The notes beneath the pieces are model-generated. The model was given only the letters and a program-made list of their open reading frames with translations, made no database searches and was not told the DNA's origin. This document shows, in pieces, positions 8,025 through 16,048 of a DNA stretch of 40,782 bases. Within the stretch, counting starts at the first letter, position 1. Each line of letters opens with the position of its first letter. Location: contig NZ_JACJQB010000031.1 of the NCBI RefSeq assembly GCF_014696385.1, positions 1 to 40,782 on the forward strand, written 5' to 3'. This DNA is from Pseudanabaena mucicola FACHB-723 (GTDB lineage: Bacteria > Cyanobacteriota > Cyanobacteriia > Pseudanabaenales > Pseudanabaenaceae). A program made the position numbers and the translations under genes.

Positions 8025-8306
8025 TTAATGCGATTAGAGAGAAGCTGGCAAGTTTTGAGACGATGACTTGGCGGGAGATATTGCTGGATGCGAAGAAACA
8101 AAATCACAATGTTTCGGTGGATAAGTTAATTAAGGAGGCGCAGGAGCGTTTGCTTGAGATTTTTTCGGAGCAGTTTAGATGAGCTTACTTCTTTGAGTTT
8201 AACGGTTAAGGGAAGGGTTTGGGACAAGATTGATGAGGGGGGGATGGATTTGCTATGGTGGGACGCTGAAAATCAGATTTGTCCATCGCATAAGAAGCAT
8301 ACTTAG
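8025..8306 (+). pseudogene. frameshifted small protein ending LLWWDAENQICPSHKKHT
   Basis: One frame encodes NAIREKLASFETMTWREILL through RLLEIFSEQF and stops at 8180-8182. The neighbouring frame continues LDELTSLSLTVKGRVWDKID and ends with the LLWWD...CPSHKKHT motif at a TAG (8304-8306). Together they make one coherent protein of about 94 residues, split by a shift near 8172-8178. The MTWREI...RVW...LLWWD...CPS.KKHT layout recurs in a family of small accessory proteins of unknown function. No clear start codon precedes it and the 5' end abuts the DUF29 stop. Confidence 0.6.
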
Positions 8307-8479
8307 TTAATTAACTGCTTTAGCAAAGAGATGAGGCGCGTTACATCTCATTAAAATACCATACAAGGTTTGCTTTTATTGTAAATCTCCCCCAAGAGTG
8401 TTTTGTTAATAGTTACCCTGATCTACAATTACTTTCAAACATAAACATAAAATCAAACACTAATAGAATAGAGAAACTT

Positions 8480-8938
8480 ATGACTTTATTTACGTTGAAT
8501 AATTCCAAAATAAATGACTTAAATAGTATTGTATCTCAATGGAATGGAAAACTAATACTAAAAACGAACGTTACAAAAATTAGTTTAGATAAATTTGGAG
8601 ATATAAGCTCTATTGAAGATGAGACTATTTATCAGCCAGATTCTCAAGCGGCATTTCCATCATCGGAGCCATTTCACATTGACTCTCCAAAGATAGATTC
8701 AAATAGTTTTACTTATTATAATACTGATAAAAGTAAGACTGAATCAGAACAAATTAGTGGCTTATGGTTAGACCCACAAGGAGATTTCATGATAACATCA
8801 CCTCAACCCTTAAAAGTTGAAGTAGATGACGCTCCTTACTCAGGTGTTAGCAAAACACACTTGGTACATAGTTCTGGAATGCTAGTATTTAGGTCTGAAA
8901 AAATAGATCTTAAGGGAATAAATCAAAAGCTTCCTTAA
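8480..8938 (+). CDS. Hypothetical protein, AT-rich orphan
   Basis: A 152-residue ORF opens MTLFTLNNSKINDLNSIVSQ. It has many Ser, Asn, Asp and Lys residues and no signal peptide, membrane segment or motif I recognise. The middle part (PSSEPFHIDSPKIDSN, SGLWLDPQGDFMITSP) suggests a soluble beta-rich protein. Its codon use is more AT-biased than nearby core genes, which fits acquisition by transfer. It stands alone in a decayed region; the flanking spacers 8307-8479 and 8939-9261 hold nothing I can identify. Confidence 0.55.
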   Translation: MTLFTLNNSKINDLNSIVSQWNGKLILKTNVTKISLDKFGDISSIEDETIYQPDSQAAFPSSEPFHIDSPKIDSNSFTYYNTDKSKTESEQISGLWLDPQGDFMITSPQPLKVEVDDAPYSGVSKTHLVHSSGMLVFRSEKIDLKGINQKLP

Positions 8939-9261
8939 TCCTTGAGATCCTGATTTGCTACTAGATCCTGTTTAAAAAGTTCTAACCCTCTAAATCCACA
9001 AGCTCTGGAGGAATTTGAAAAACTTCTATGTTTTTTGTTCCCCCAGAATTGGGTATTAGAGGGTACTTAATTTCTGTCTTTGTTAGGTTTTATAACTTGT
9101 GTGGACACGGTAGTCAGACTAACGCAATGGCTATATCATTTAGCCCTATCAAAATTTCCAAACATTTTGTCCTATACTTTTGGAAGTAGTTTTGGGGTTT
9201 ACTTGCCATCAACTTTCCATAATCTGCCAGTTGTGTCCTAACTCCCTGTAGCGATGCGACG

Positions 9262-11409
9262 CTATTGACATAATCCCCATACGCTATAACATTTGCCATC
9301 TAAAGACCACAACTTGATAGTTTTATCATCACTTGCGGAGGCGATAATCTTTCCATCAGGACTAAAGGCGACGCTCCGAACAGAACCAGCATGTCCTTCC
9401 AGAGTTTGCAGTTCTTTGCCACTTAAAGACCACAATTTGACGGTGCGATCCAGACTGGCAGAAGCGATAGTTTTTCCATCAGGACTAAAGGCAACGCTAG
9501 TGACAGCATCACCATGTCCTTTCAGAGTTTGCAGTTCTTTGCCACTTAAAGACCACAATTTAATGGTGCGATCCAGACTGGCAGAAGCGATAGTTTTTCC
9601 ATCAGGACTAAAGGCAACGCTAGTGACAGCATCACCATGTCCTTTCAGAGTTTGCAGTTCTTTGCCACTTAAAGACCACAATTTAATGATGCGATCCAGA
9701 CTGGCAGAGGCGATGATCTGTCCATCAGGACTAAAGGCAACGCTAGTGACAGCATCACCATGTCCTTTCAGAGTTTGCAGTTCCTTGCCACCTAAAGACC
9801 ATAATTTGATGGTTTGATCGGTACTTGTGGAAGCGATAGTCTGTCCATCAGGACTAAAGGCAATGCTAGTGACAGGATTACCATGTCCTGTGAGGGTTAT
9901 TCCTTTGCCATACTGATATCCCAATTGGATAGTTCCATCCCTACTCGCGGAGGCGAAGATCTCTCCATCAGGACTAAAGGCAACACTAGTGACAGGAGCA
10001 TCATGCCATGGGAAACCTACAATTTGGAGTCGCTCTTTGCTATCTATAGAGTACAAATTGATGGTTTTATCATCACTTGCAGAAGCCATGATTGCGTAGT
10101 TTGGATTAAAGACAACACTATTGACAGAACCTTTATGATCTTCTAGAGTTTTCACAGATTGAAAACCTTGGATAGTTTTGACAATTTGAGGCTGTGAAAA
10201 AAGAACAATGAAAATAAGTACGATGGCTGCTATAGCTATGATAGCCAATTTTTTCTGATATATAATTAAACTCTTCCAATGGGATACCACTGAAACTGAA
10301 TTCGTAGTAGTGGGTAGTGAGTTAAATTTTGCTTGTAATGTTGATTTGCTCAGTCCTTTACCGATCGCCGCAGGTTTCAGATGTTGCCCCGAACTAATCG
10401 CACCCAACGCAGGAAACGGATCGCGTCCGCCTAACTTCACAGCCCTCTCACACCAAGGACAAACACCCAAATGTCCACTGTAAAAATGCTGACCATTTAC
10501 CCCACATCTCACCAAACCATCCTCAGCCTCACCCAACGCCTTACTCCAAACCTCCGCCGTAGGACGTGCCGCAGGATTGCTATGTCCCTCCTCAAAACAA
10601 AGCAGAAAAAGCTCCTGCAAAGCCACAGGTAACATCTGAAAAGAAGGAGCCAAAGGCATCGGCTTATAAGGAATCCCAGACCGACCATGAGGGAAATGTC
10701 CCGCCTTAATCCGCTCCTTTAGCTCAGGCGCTTCACCCTGCCCCGTAAACACTCCACCAAAAGGATGCGTCCCCTCCATCAACAACTGATAAATCAACAC
10801 CCCCAACCCAAACAAATCATGCTTCACCGAGCGATCCACATCCCGAAAACTCATGCCCTGTAACTCAGGCGGCGTATACTCAGGCTTACCCACCGTACAG
10901 CGATAAACCGTATTTCCATCATTCACCTGAAACGAATCCGTATCCACCAAAGTCACGATCGCATCATCGGCAACCAACACATTCGACTCATTCACATCCC
11001 CAATCACATAGCCCCGTGAATGCACCGATCGCACCGCCCGTGCCAAATTTCTCGCAGTTCGCATCAAAGAAATATAGCTAAATCTAGGACTTTCCTTACG
11101 TCGAGTGGAAGGATTGTAATATTGAAAAATTGGCTTTGCCTTGCTCGTATCCAGTTTGGGCATCAAAAAGCCCACCACCCGATCCAAATCCGTTACCAAC
11201 TCAGTCGCCCAAGCAATAGAAACCCTTCCCGAACTTGCCAAAGGATCGACAGGCGGATTTGCCACCATAAACGACAACTTTCGCGCATAGTCCCCATGCG
11301 GCTGATGATAAACCTTCGCTACCAGATCAGGTCTAATCCGCACTGTATAAATATTCGCCTCACCACCCGATCCAATGGGAGATTTTAAGAAAATGTAACT
11401 TTTATCCAT
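9262..11409 (-). CDS. Protein kinase with zinc ribbon, TM helix and WD40 propeller (TerY-P/YegI-type)
   Basis: This 715-residue protein has an atypical Ser/Thr kinase domain at about 1-300: Gly-rich loop IGSGGEANIY, Lys32 in VAKVY, catalytic GDVNESNVLV (D138, N143) and DTD at 156-158 in place of DFG. A Cys/His cluster follows (C302, H308, C317-P-W-C320), like a zinc ribbon, then one transmembrane helix (about 388-405) and seven WD40 blades (about 420-710). The kinase part matches the E. coli YegI type. Upstream on the same strand lie PP2C and vWA genes, forming the TerY-P/YegLKI triad, with a vapBC pair between. The WD40 domain would lie across the membrane from the kinase. The end KCYSVWGLCQ after the last blade is odd. 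Confidence 0.88.
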   Translation of the reverse strand: MDKSYIFLKSPIGSGGEANIYTVRIRPDLVAKVYHQPHGDYARKLSFMVANPPVDPLASSGRVSIAWATELVTDLDRVVGFLMPKLDTSKAKPIFQYYNPSTRRKESPRFSYISLMRTARNLARAVRSVHSRGYVIGDVNESNVLVADDAIVTLVDTDSFQVNDGNTVYRCTVGKPEYTPPELQGMSFRDVDRSVKHDLFGLGVLIYQLLMEGTHPFGGVFTGQGEAPELKERIKAGHFPHGRSGIPYKPMPLAPSFQMLPVALQELFLLCFEEGHSNPAARPTAEVWSKALGEAEDGLVRCGVNGQHFYSGHLGVCPWCERAVKLGGRDPFPALGAISSGQHLKPAAIGKGLSKSTLQAKFNSLPTTTNSVSVVSHWKSLIIYQKKLAIIAIAAIVLIFIVLFSQPQIVKTIQGFQSVKTLEDHKGSVNSVVFNPNYAIMASASDDKTINLYSIDSKERLQIVGFPWHDAPVTSVAFSPDGEIFASASRDGTIQLGYQYGKGITLTGHGNPVTSIAFSPDGQTIASTSTDQTIKLWSLGGKELQTLKGHGDAVTSVAFSPDGQIIASASLDRIIKLWSLSGKELQTLKGHGDAVTSVAFSPDGKTIASASLDRTIKLWSLSGKELQTLKGHGDAVTSVAFSPDGKTIASASLDRTVKLWSLSGKELQTLEGHAGSVRSVAFSPDGKIIASASDDKTIKLWSLDGKCYSVWGLCQ
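9418..9786 (-). repeat. three near-identical 123-bp WD40-coding tandem repeats
   Basis: Three consecutive 123-bp units (starting at 9418, 9541 and 9664) inside the kinase gene differ by only a few bases. More diverged units flank them. Each encodes one 41-residue blade of the type KELQTLKGHGDAVTSVAFSP. Identity at the DNA level points to recent duplication or gene conversion. Confidence 0.93.
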
Positions 11410-11423
11410 GTGATACTGCGCTT

Positions 11424-11813
11424 CTAGCTAATGGCTTGTAACCAAGAAAACCCTGTCAGATTTTGATCCACAGTCGCCAACGTGAGCTTGTAGAAAATAG
11501 CCGTAGCCGCAATAAATCGATCTGCAGGATCTTGATGAGGCAATGCAATTTCACGACTCAAAATCGCAATTTCATGATTTAGCACAGCTTCACGGGTTTC
11601 TAATTTCTGAAGTGACAAGTTGATCCATTCATTCGTATTAGGTTGTAAAGATATTCGCCTTTTCTCAGCGAGAATGACCGTCTCCCAAATACTAATCGGA
11701 CTTAACCAAAGCTCAGTGGTTGGGTTTGCAATCAGTGATTGTAGTTCACCAGATAGGCGATTATCTGCGAGTAAATACCATAGCCAAATATGAGTATCGA
11801 GTAAAAGTTTCAT
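11424..11813 (-). CDS. vapC: VapC-type PIN-domain toxin
   Basis: From the ATG at 11811-11813 the protein starts MKLLLDTHIWLWYLL and is about 129 residues, the usual PIN toxin size. Acidic PIN residues are visible: D6 in LLDTHIW, E in SPISIWE, and D in the DPADRFIAA segment. PIN toxins are Mg-dependent RNases. The ATG overlaps the antitoxin stop as ATGA, so translation is coupled. A longer frame starts at a TTG (11828), but the ATG is the better start. It ends 14 bases before the kinase start. Confidence 0.9.
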   Translation of the reverse strand: MKLLLDTHIWLWYLLADNRLSGELQSLIANPTTELWLSPISIWETVILAEKRRISLQPNTNEWINLSLQKLETREAVLNHEIAILSREIALPHQDPADRFIAATAIFYKLTLATVDQNLTGFSWLQAIS

Positions 11814-12061
11814 TGCAGCACTTCCCAAGCGCTTTCAGGTAATGCTGGAGCAACTATATCTCCCAAAATTTCACCACTGCCTTTCATGACACCAAAAGCA
11901 GGACGTTGATTTTGAATTATTTTAGGGTCAACATCAACCATCTCGCGTGATTTTTGCAAAGATTGAGCGATCGCACTAATTAATTCAAGGCGATCGCTTG
12001 GCGATAATTTATAAGACTGTTCTTTGAGTTCTTGTAACAGCATGAGAGTAACCTCAATCAT
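11810..12061 (-). CDS. vapB: Antitoxin partner of the PIN-domain toxin
   Basis: This 83-residue protein has an N-terminal helical part (LLQELKEQSYKLSPSDRLEL) typical of small cyanobacterial antitoxins and a C-terminal tail rich in Pro and Ala (GSGEILGDIVAPALPESAWE) that likely binds the toxin. It overlaps the vapC start by four bases. The start may be Met1 (12061) or Met7. The pair sits between the PP2C gene (ends 12100) and the kinase gene and is co-directional with both. Confidence 0.8.
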   Translation of the reverse strand: MIEVTLMLLQELKEQSYKLSPSDRLELISAIAQSLQKSREMVDVDPKIIQNQRPAFGVMKGSGEILGDIVAPALPESAWEVLQ

Positions 12062-12099
12062 TGTGAATATTTTAGTACAAGTGCTTGAGTATAATCACT

Positions 12100-12906
12100 C
12101 TAAGCCAATGAAGCCAACAGCAAAGTTAAATCATCATCTGTGCGATCGCAAACTCTCGGCGATCGCAAAAATCCTGTTAACTCCTGATGTGCCACATCCA
12201 AATCCTTTGCTTCCGCAATGAACTTAAATAGCGGTGCAAAAAATGGCGCATGAGCCACACCTTGAGGCATTTGCAAAGCAAGCATTTGCAACCCATCGGA
12301 AAACATCGCTAACTGAGCAGGTTCCCCTTCCCACAAACAAATTTGAGCCGAATCAATGCCATTAGCTGAAGTTATAAACGTGGCTAAATCTAGAGATTCC
12401 TCAATGGGAGGACTAGTTAAAGCGATCGCCGTTCCCTTTTGATTCGCAACCACAATCGCTCCATCTCCCACCTGAATCGCCGCTACAATCTCAGGAGTTG
12501 CTACTACGATTAACAATGTCGTTGATAGCTCACGCACATTCACTTGACGTGATTCCGCTTCCGTTTGAATAGCTACTAAAGCATCTTCTAAGCCACTATT
12601 AAGCAGCACTTTCCATCCTTCATCACTATCAGGAAGTGATGACTCGGCTATTTTAGAAGCAATTCCCTTTACCGCAGTCTGTACCGCCAGCAAAGATCCC
12701 ACATCTGAGAGCGAGACTGATCCTGCTCCATCTGCAACACCCGCCACTAAAATCCGATCGCCTACCACTTGCCAAAAATGAGCATCCTGACAGGGCAAAT
12801 CACGCTTTTGATGACTAGTTCCCTCAAGAGAAACTGCTACCACTGACCATTGATCGGCACTTTCTGATTTACAAGAATCATCAATATTCATCAAACTGAC
12901 ATCCAA
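12100..12906 (-). CDS. PP2C-family protein phosphatase of the TerY-P-like triad
   Basis: This 268-residue protein has the metal-binding PP2C motifs CQDAH (D41) and GVADGAGS (D59, G60). The QKRDLPCQDA entry (rather than RNEDA) is typical of the YegK-like PP2C_2 group, as is the TLLIVVATPE segment. It should dephosphorylate Ser/Thr in partner proteins, probably substrates of the linked kinase. The start lies 16 bases inside the upstream vWA gene, so the two are coupled. The final part has a D-D pair (DRTDDDLTLLL) that completes the metal site. Confidence 0.9.
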   Translation of the reverse strand: MDVSLMNIDDSCKSESADQWSVVAVSLEGTSHQKRDLPCQDAHFWQVVGDRILVAGVADGAGSVSLSDVGSLLAVQTAVKGIASKIAESSLPDSDEGWKVLLNSGLEDALVAIQTEAESRQVNVRELSTTLLIVVATPEIVAAIQVGDGAIVVANQKGTAIALTSPPIEESLDLATFITSANGIDSAQICLWEGEPAQLAMFSDGLQMLALQMPQGVAHAPFFAPLFKFIAEAKDLDVAHQELTGFLRSPRVCDRTDDDLTLLLASLA

Positions 12907-13553
12907 TCTGTAGGAGGTGCTAAAGGAACTTGTTCATCAGGCTTAGAATGGGAAACTCTCTGCATACTTGCCGATAGCCACACAAACATCTCGCGGAAAC
13001 TTAATCCCTTCAGTTTAATCGGCGATCGCACAGACATCGTTTGCAACTGATTCATATCTGTACCTTCCACACCCACCGCAAAAAAGGCAACCCGTTTATT
13101 TGTCTCCTCTTCCTTCACCCGTTGCGCCGCCTGACTCAATACATAGGCATCTTCCCCATAGGGCGCACCATCGGTAATCAAAAACACCCAAGGACGATAG
13201 TAAGTAATTCCATTATCCTTATACTCGCGCTTACGTGCTTGCAACAAATCAAGAGCTTTATTAATACCCGCAGCCGTATAGGTCAAACCCTGTGCCGTTA
13301 AAGTTGGCGTATGGAAATGTTCAGCCGTAGCAAATTCATGCTCCACGCGCACCGTCGTATCAAAAGCCACGACTGCCACTTCCACCCGTTTACTCGCCAA
13401 ATTATCCTGCAACAAGTCATCTCGAAAAGTTTGTAACCCTGCATTTAAGGCGGCAATTTTTTCCCCACTCATCGATCCAGAAGTGTCTAAAAGCAACACA
13501 CAAGGGCAACGTGGCTCTGGATTCTCCGCAAACTCGATCGCATCAAGGGTCAT
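12891..13553 (-). CDS. von Willebrand factor A domain protein (TerY/YegL-like)
   Basis: This 220-residue protein is a single vWA domain. The MIDAS metal site DTSGS is at residues 23-27 (D23, S25, S27), with a Thr loop (TYTAAGINKAL) and a later Asp (LITDGAPYGED). The sequence matches TerY/YegL proteins, the first gene of the vWA-PP2C-kinase triad known from stress/tellurite-linked clusters. It is the first gene of this minus-strand operon and overlaps the PP2C gene by 16 bases. It may present substrates or act as a switch; this is not shown. Confidence 0.92.
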   Translation of the reverse strand: MTLDAIEFAENPEPRCPCVLLLDTSGSMSGEKIAALNAGLQTFRDDLLQDNLASKRVEVAVVAFDTTVRVEHEFATAEHFHTPTLTAQGLTYTAAGINKALDLLQARKREYKDNGITYYRPWVFLITDGAPYGEDAYVLSQAAQRVKEEETNKRVAFFAVGVEGTDMNQLQTMSVRSPIKLKGLSFREMFVWLSASMQRVSHSKPDEQVPLAPPTDWMSV

Positions 13554-13650
13554 AGCACTGAAATAAACCTAAAGTATTTATAATTAAAGCATATCTAGAT
13601 AGCTGATTATCGGATAAATTTAGGAGTGCGATCGCAAATCTGTAAATCAA

Positions 13651-13687
13651 AAAGAGAAGAGAGTTGCGCCACAACTCTCTTCTCTTT
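13651..13687 (-). terminator. terminator of the ubiD-family gene
   Basis: AAAGAGAAGAGAGTTG pairs with CAACTCTCTTCTCTTT around a short CGC-containing loop, four bases past the ubiD-family stop in the minus direction. It also separates the ubiD-family gene from the vWA operon. Confidence 0.85.
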
Positions 13688-13690
13688 AAT

Positions 13691-15208
13691 TTAGCGAATG
13701 TCGTAACCAAATAAATTAGGATCGGCTCCATCTAGTTTAATATCTGCCAAACCATACTCCGCCCAGCGACGAGTTACCTTATCCGCCACCTCTGGATCAC
13801 TCTCTAAGGGATCTCCCCAATCGCGATCGGTTTCAGGATAGATTTTTGTTGTCGCATCAATACCCATTCTGCCGCCCAGACCTTCCTTTTCACAGGCAAA
13901 ATCGAGGGAGTCAAAGGGATTGTCGGGCAGGATAAAGACATCGCGAGTGGGGTCAACCTTAGAACTGAGCGCCCATACAACCATGCGTGGGTCGCGAATA
14001 TTGATTGTATGGTCAACCACAATCACAAACTTGGTGTAGGTAAATTGCGGTAGAGCGCTCCAAAAGGCGAGGGCAGCGCGGCGGGCTTGTCCGGGATAGG
14101 CTTTCTTAATGGAAATAATTGCTGCTTTATAGGACAGCGCTTCCATTGGTAAAAAGAAGTCGGTAATCTCGGAAACCTGTTGCCGCAGAATCGGTGTATA
14201 GATTCGATTTAAGGCAATTGCCATCATTGCTTCTTCTTTGGGAGGTAAGCCGCTAAAGGTAGTCAGATAAATTGGATCTTTGCGGTGAGTCATGCAATGG
14301 AAACGGATTAACGGCGCTTGGTCATTAATGCCTCCGTAATAGCCCATATGGTCGCCAAAAGGACCATCAGTACCGACCTCATGGGGAGTAATCGTTCCTT
14401 CCAAAACATATTCCGCACAGGCAGGAACTTCCAAATCAAGGGTTTTGCATTTGGTCAGTTGTACGCCTTCATTACCATAGAGACCTGCAAAAATCCATTC
14501 CGATAAATCGACGGGAATCGGAGTTGCCGCCGCCATGATTAGCACTGGATCAACGCCGATTGCGATCGCAATTTCTAGTTTCTTGCCTGCCTCAGTTGCC
14601 TTGCGTAAATGTCTTGCGCCACCTCGCACCGATAGCCATTGAACCGTCATCGTGTTTTTTGATTGCTGCTGCAAACGGTACACACCAACGTTAGGAATAC
14701 CATTCTCGACATCTTTGGTAATTACGAGCGCAAGTGTGACCGCCCTGCCACCATCCTTGGGATAGGGTTTGAGAATCGGAATCTGATCAAGATCGACATC
14801 ATCACCTTGCAAAATTACTTCCTGACAAGGAGCATTGCCAAAGAGAATCTTTTGGGGACGTGACTTGACGACATCAAAGAGAATCTTGCCAAACTCGATC
14901 GCCTGTGAAATTTTCTTCGGAGGTTTAGGGCTTTGTAGTTTGCCCAATTTTGTACCCAGCACCTCTAATTCTGACTGTTCCTTCATCCCCATTGCCCAGC
15001 AGACCCGCTCAACCGTGCCAAGCAAATTTACGGCAACGGGTGTGTTATAGCCCTTGACATTCTCAAATAGTAACGCTGGCCCTGCCGATTGCAAAAGGCG
15101 ATTGCTAATCTCGGCAATTTCTAATTCAGAATCAACTTGGGCTTTGACGCGATGGAGTTGTTTGCGTTCTTCGAGCAGCTTGAGAAAGGATCGCAGGTCA
15201 CGGGTCAT
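13691..15208 (-). CDS. ubiD: UbiD-family prenylated-FMN-dependent decarboxylase
   Basis: From the ATG at 15208 the protein is 505 residues and starts MTRDLRSFLKLLEERKQLHR. It shows UbiD features: ENVKGYNTPVAVNLLG, the DGPFGDHMGYYG region with acidic catalytic residues, and the C-terminal region DATTKIYPETDRDWG. UbiD decarboxylates aromatic acids. In cyanobacteria the likely role is 4-hydroxybenzoate-derived quinone synthesis (plastoquinone), by inference. A TTG 24 bases upstream is a weaker start. It is monocistronic with its own terminator. Confidence 0.93.
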   Translation of the reverse strand: MTRDLRSFLKLLEERKQLHRVKAQVDSELEIAEISNRLLQSAGPALLFENVKGYNTPVAVNLLGTVERVCWAMGMKEQSELEVLGTKLGKLQSPKPPKKISQAIEFGKILFDVVKSRPQKILFGNAPCQEVILQGDDVDLDQIPILKPYPKDGGRAVTLALVITKDVENGIPNVGVYRLQQQSKNTMTVQWLSVRGGARHLRKATEAGKKLEIAIAIGVDPVLIMAAATPIPVDLSEWIFAGLYGNEGVQLTKCKTLDLEVPACAEYVLEGTITPHEVGTDGPFGDHMGYYGGINDQAPLIRFHCMTHRKDPIYLTTFSGLPPKEEAMMAIALNRIYTPILRQQVSEITDFFLPMEALSYKAAIISIKKAYPGQARRAALAFWSALPQFTYTKFVIVVDHTINIRDPRMVVWALSSKVDPTRDVFILPDNPFDSLDFACEKEGLGGRMGIDATTKIYPETDRDWGDPLESDPEVADKVTRRWAEYGLADIKLDGADPNLFGYDIR

Positions 15209-15277
15209 AAAAGTTTGGTGGCGCTTGGGCAATTGGTCAGTAACCTATTGTAACTAAATGTTACGTTGATCAAACCC

Positions 15278-15322
15278 AAAAAAGATTAGAGTCGATGCAA
15301 TGCACCGACTCTAATCTTATAG
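15278..15322 (-). terminator. second copy of TPR-gene terminator
   Basis: AAAGATTAGAGTCG and CGACTCTAATCTT form the stem, with a T-rich tail on the minus strand. It is the duplicate of the hairpin at 15497-15541. Confidence 0.8.
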
Positions 15323-15493
15323 CCCTAACCTCTTGGCATATTCACAGTCAGCATTTGCGCTCTCAGCATCTCCCAGTTTTGCCTTGGCTAAACCACGATT
15401 AAAATAGGCAGGAGAAGCGTCGGGGGCAAGTTCAATCACTTTGTCATAGTCGTTGATTGCACCTGCATAGTCCTCTAGCTCAGAGCGATCATA
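15317..15493 (-). pseudogene. duplicated 3' fragment of the TPR gene
   Basis: The 58 C-terminal codons of the TPR protein, including its stop, are repeated here without a start. The fragment lies downstream of the intact gene and after its terminator, so it is unlikely to be expressed. It arose from the 219-bp tandem duplication. Confidence 0.9.
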
Positions 15494-15496
15494 CCC

Positions 15497-15541
15497 AAAA
15501 AAGATTAGAGTCGATGCAACGCACCGACTCTAATCTTATAG
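15497..15541 (-). terminator. terminator of the TPR gene
   Basis: The hairpin AAAGATTAGAGTCG ... CGACTCTAATCTT lies right at the TPR stop codon, with a T-run on the minus strand. Confidence 0.85.
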
Positions 15542-15859
15542 CCCTAACCTCTTGGCATATTCACAGTCAGCATTTGCGCCCTCAGCATCTCCCAGTTTTG
15601 CCTTGGCTAAACCACGATTAAAATAGGCAGGAGAAGCGTCGGGGGCAAGTTCAATCACTTTGTCATAGTCATTGATTGCACCTGCATAGTCCTCTAGCTC
15701 AGAGCGATCATAGGCACGGTTGTAATAGGCTTCGGCGTAATTAGGATCAAGAGCAATCGCTTCTGTATAATTTGCGATCGCACCTGCAAAATCTTCTTGC
15801 TCAGCAAGTTCCATGCCACGCTGGTTATAGGCTGATGCGGAATCAAGTTTGTCCGTCAT
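15536..15859 (-). CDS. Small tetratricopeptide repeat protein
   Basis: From ATG 15859 the protein is 107 residues and is almost entirely three TPR units: AYNQRGMELAEQEDFAGAIA, AYYNRAYDRSELEDYAGAIN and AYFNRGLAKAKLGDAEGANA. TPRs mediate protein-protein contact; no partner can be named. There is no signal peptide. A TTG nine bases upstream is a weaker start. Its 3' half is duplicated downstream (15317-15493). Confidence 0.85.
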   Translation of the reverse strand: MTDKLDSASAYNQRGMELAEQEDFAGAIANYTEAIALDPNYAEAYYNRAYDRSELEDYAGAINDYDKVIELAPDASPAYFNRGLAKAKLGDAEGANADCEYAKRLGL

Positions 15860-15913
15860 TGCTTTCAAAAATAGTTACTGGCTATGATTTTCTTCTAAGA
15901 TACAAGATGCGAG

Positions 15914-16020
15914 GTCTGTTAAGCAGTTTAGTATGAGTAAACTGAAAATCCAGAAGCTTGTGTCGCCCGCGTAGCGGGCGACACAAGCTCTGGTTGTTAA
16001 CTATGCTGAACTGCTTAGAC
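15914..16020. mobile_element. MITE-like element with palindromic core
   Basis: The ends are imperfect inverted repeats: left GTCTGTTAAGCAGTTTAGTA, right (reverse complement) GTCTAAGCAGTTCAGCATAG. The core is a palindrome (CAGAAGCTTGTGTCGCCCGC GTA GCGGGCGACACAAGCTCTG, about 15951-15992). It is 107 bp, non-coding, and ends 28 bases before ictB, so it may shape the ictB 5' region. Confidence 0.65.
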
Positions 16021-16048
16021 CAAATCCTTAAAAACCCCAGTTCTATCT

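Larger units (their letters stand above)
15275..15712. repeat. 219-bp tandem duplication (terminator plus 3' end of TPR gene)
   Basis: Copy 1 (15275-15493) and copy 2 (15494-15712) are identical apart from about three substitutions (t/c at 15298/15517, t/c near 15353, g/a near 15451). Each contains the terminator hairpin and the last 58 codons of the TPR gene. The period is 73 codons, a multiple of three, but the stop codon inside each copy prevents extension of the protein. Confidence 0.97.

Noticed and set aside
9114-9299. 61-codon minus-strand ORF after the kinase
   Set aside because: It overlaps the kinase end and has no family features; at most it hints at an alternative C-terminus.
9418-9786. 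CRISPR-like array
   Set aside because: The 123-bp units are contiguous, without unique spacers, and code for WD40 blades.
9293-9817. 174-codon plus-strand ORF with internal repeats
   Set aside because: It is the complement of the WD40 repeats of the kinase gene; the repeat pattern belongs to the other strand.
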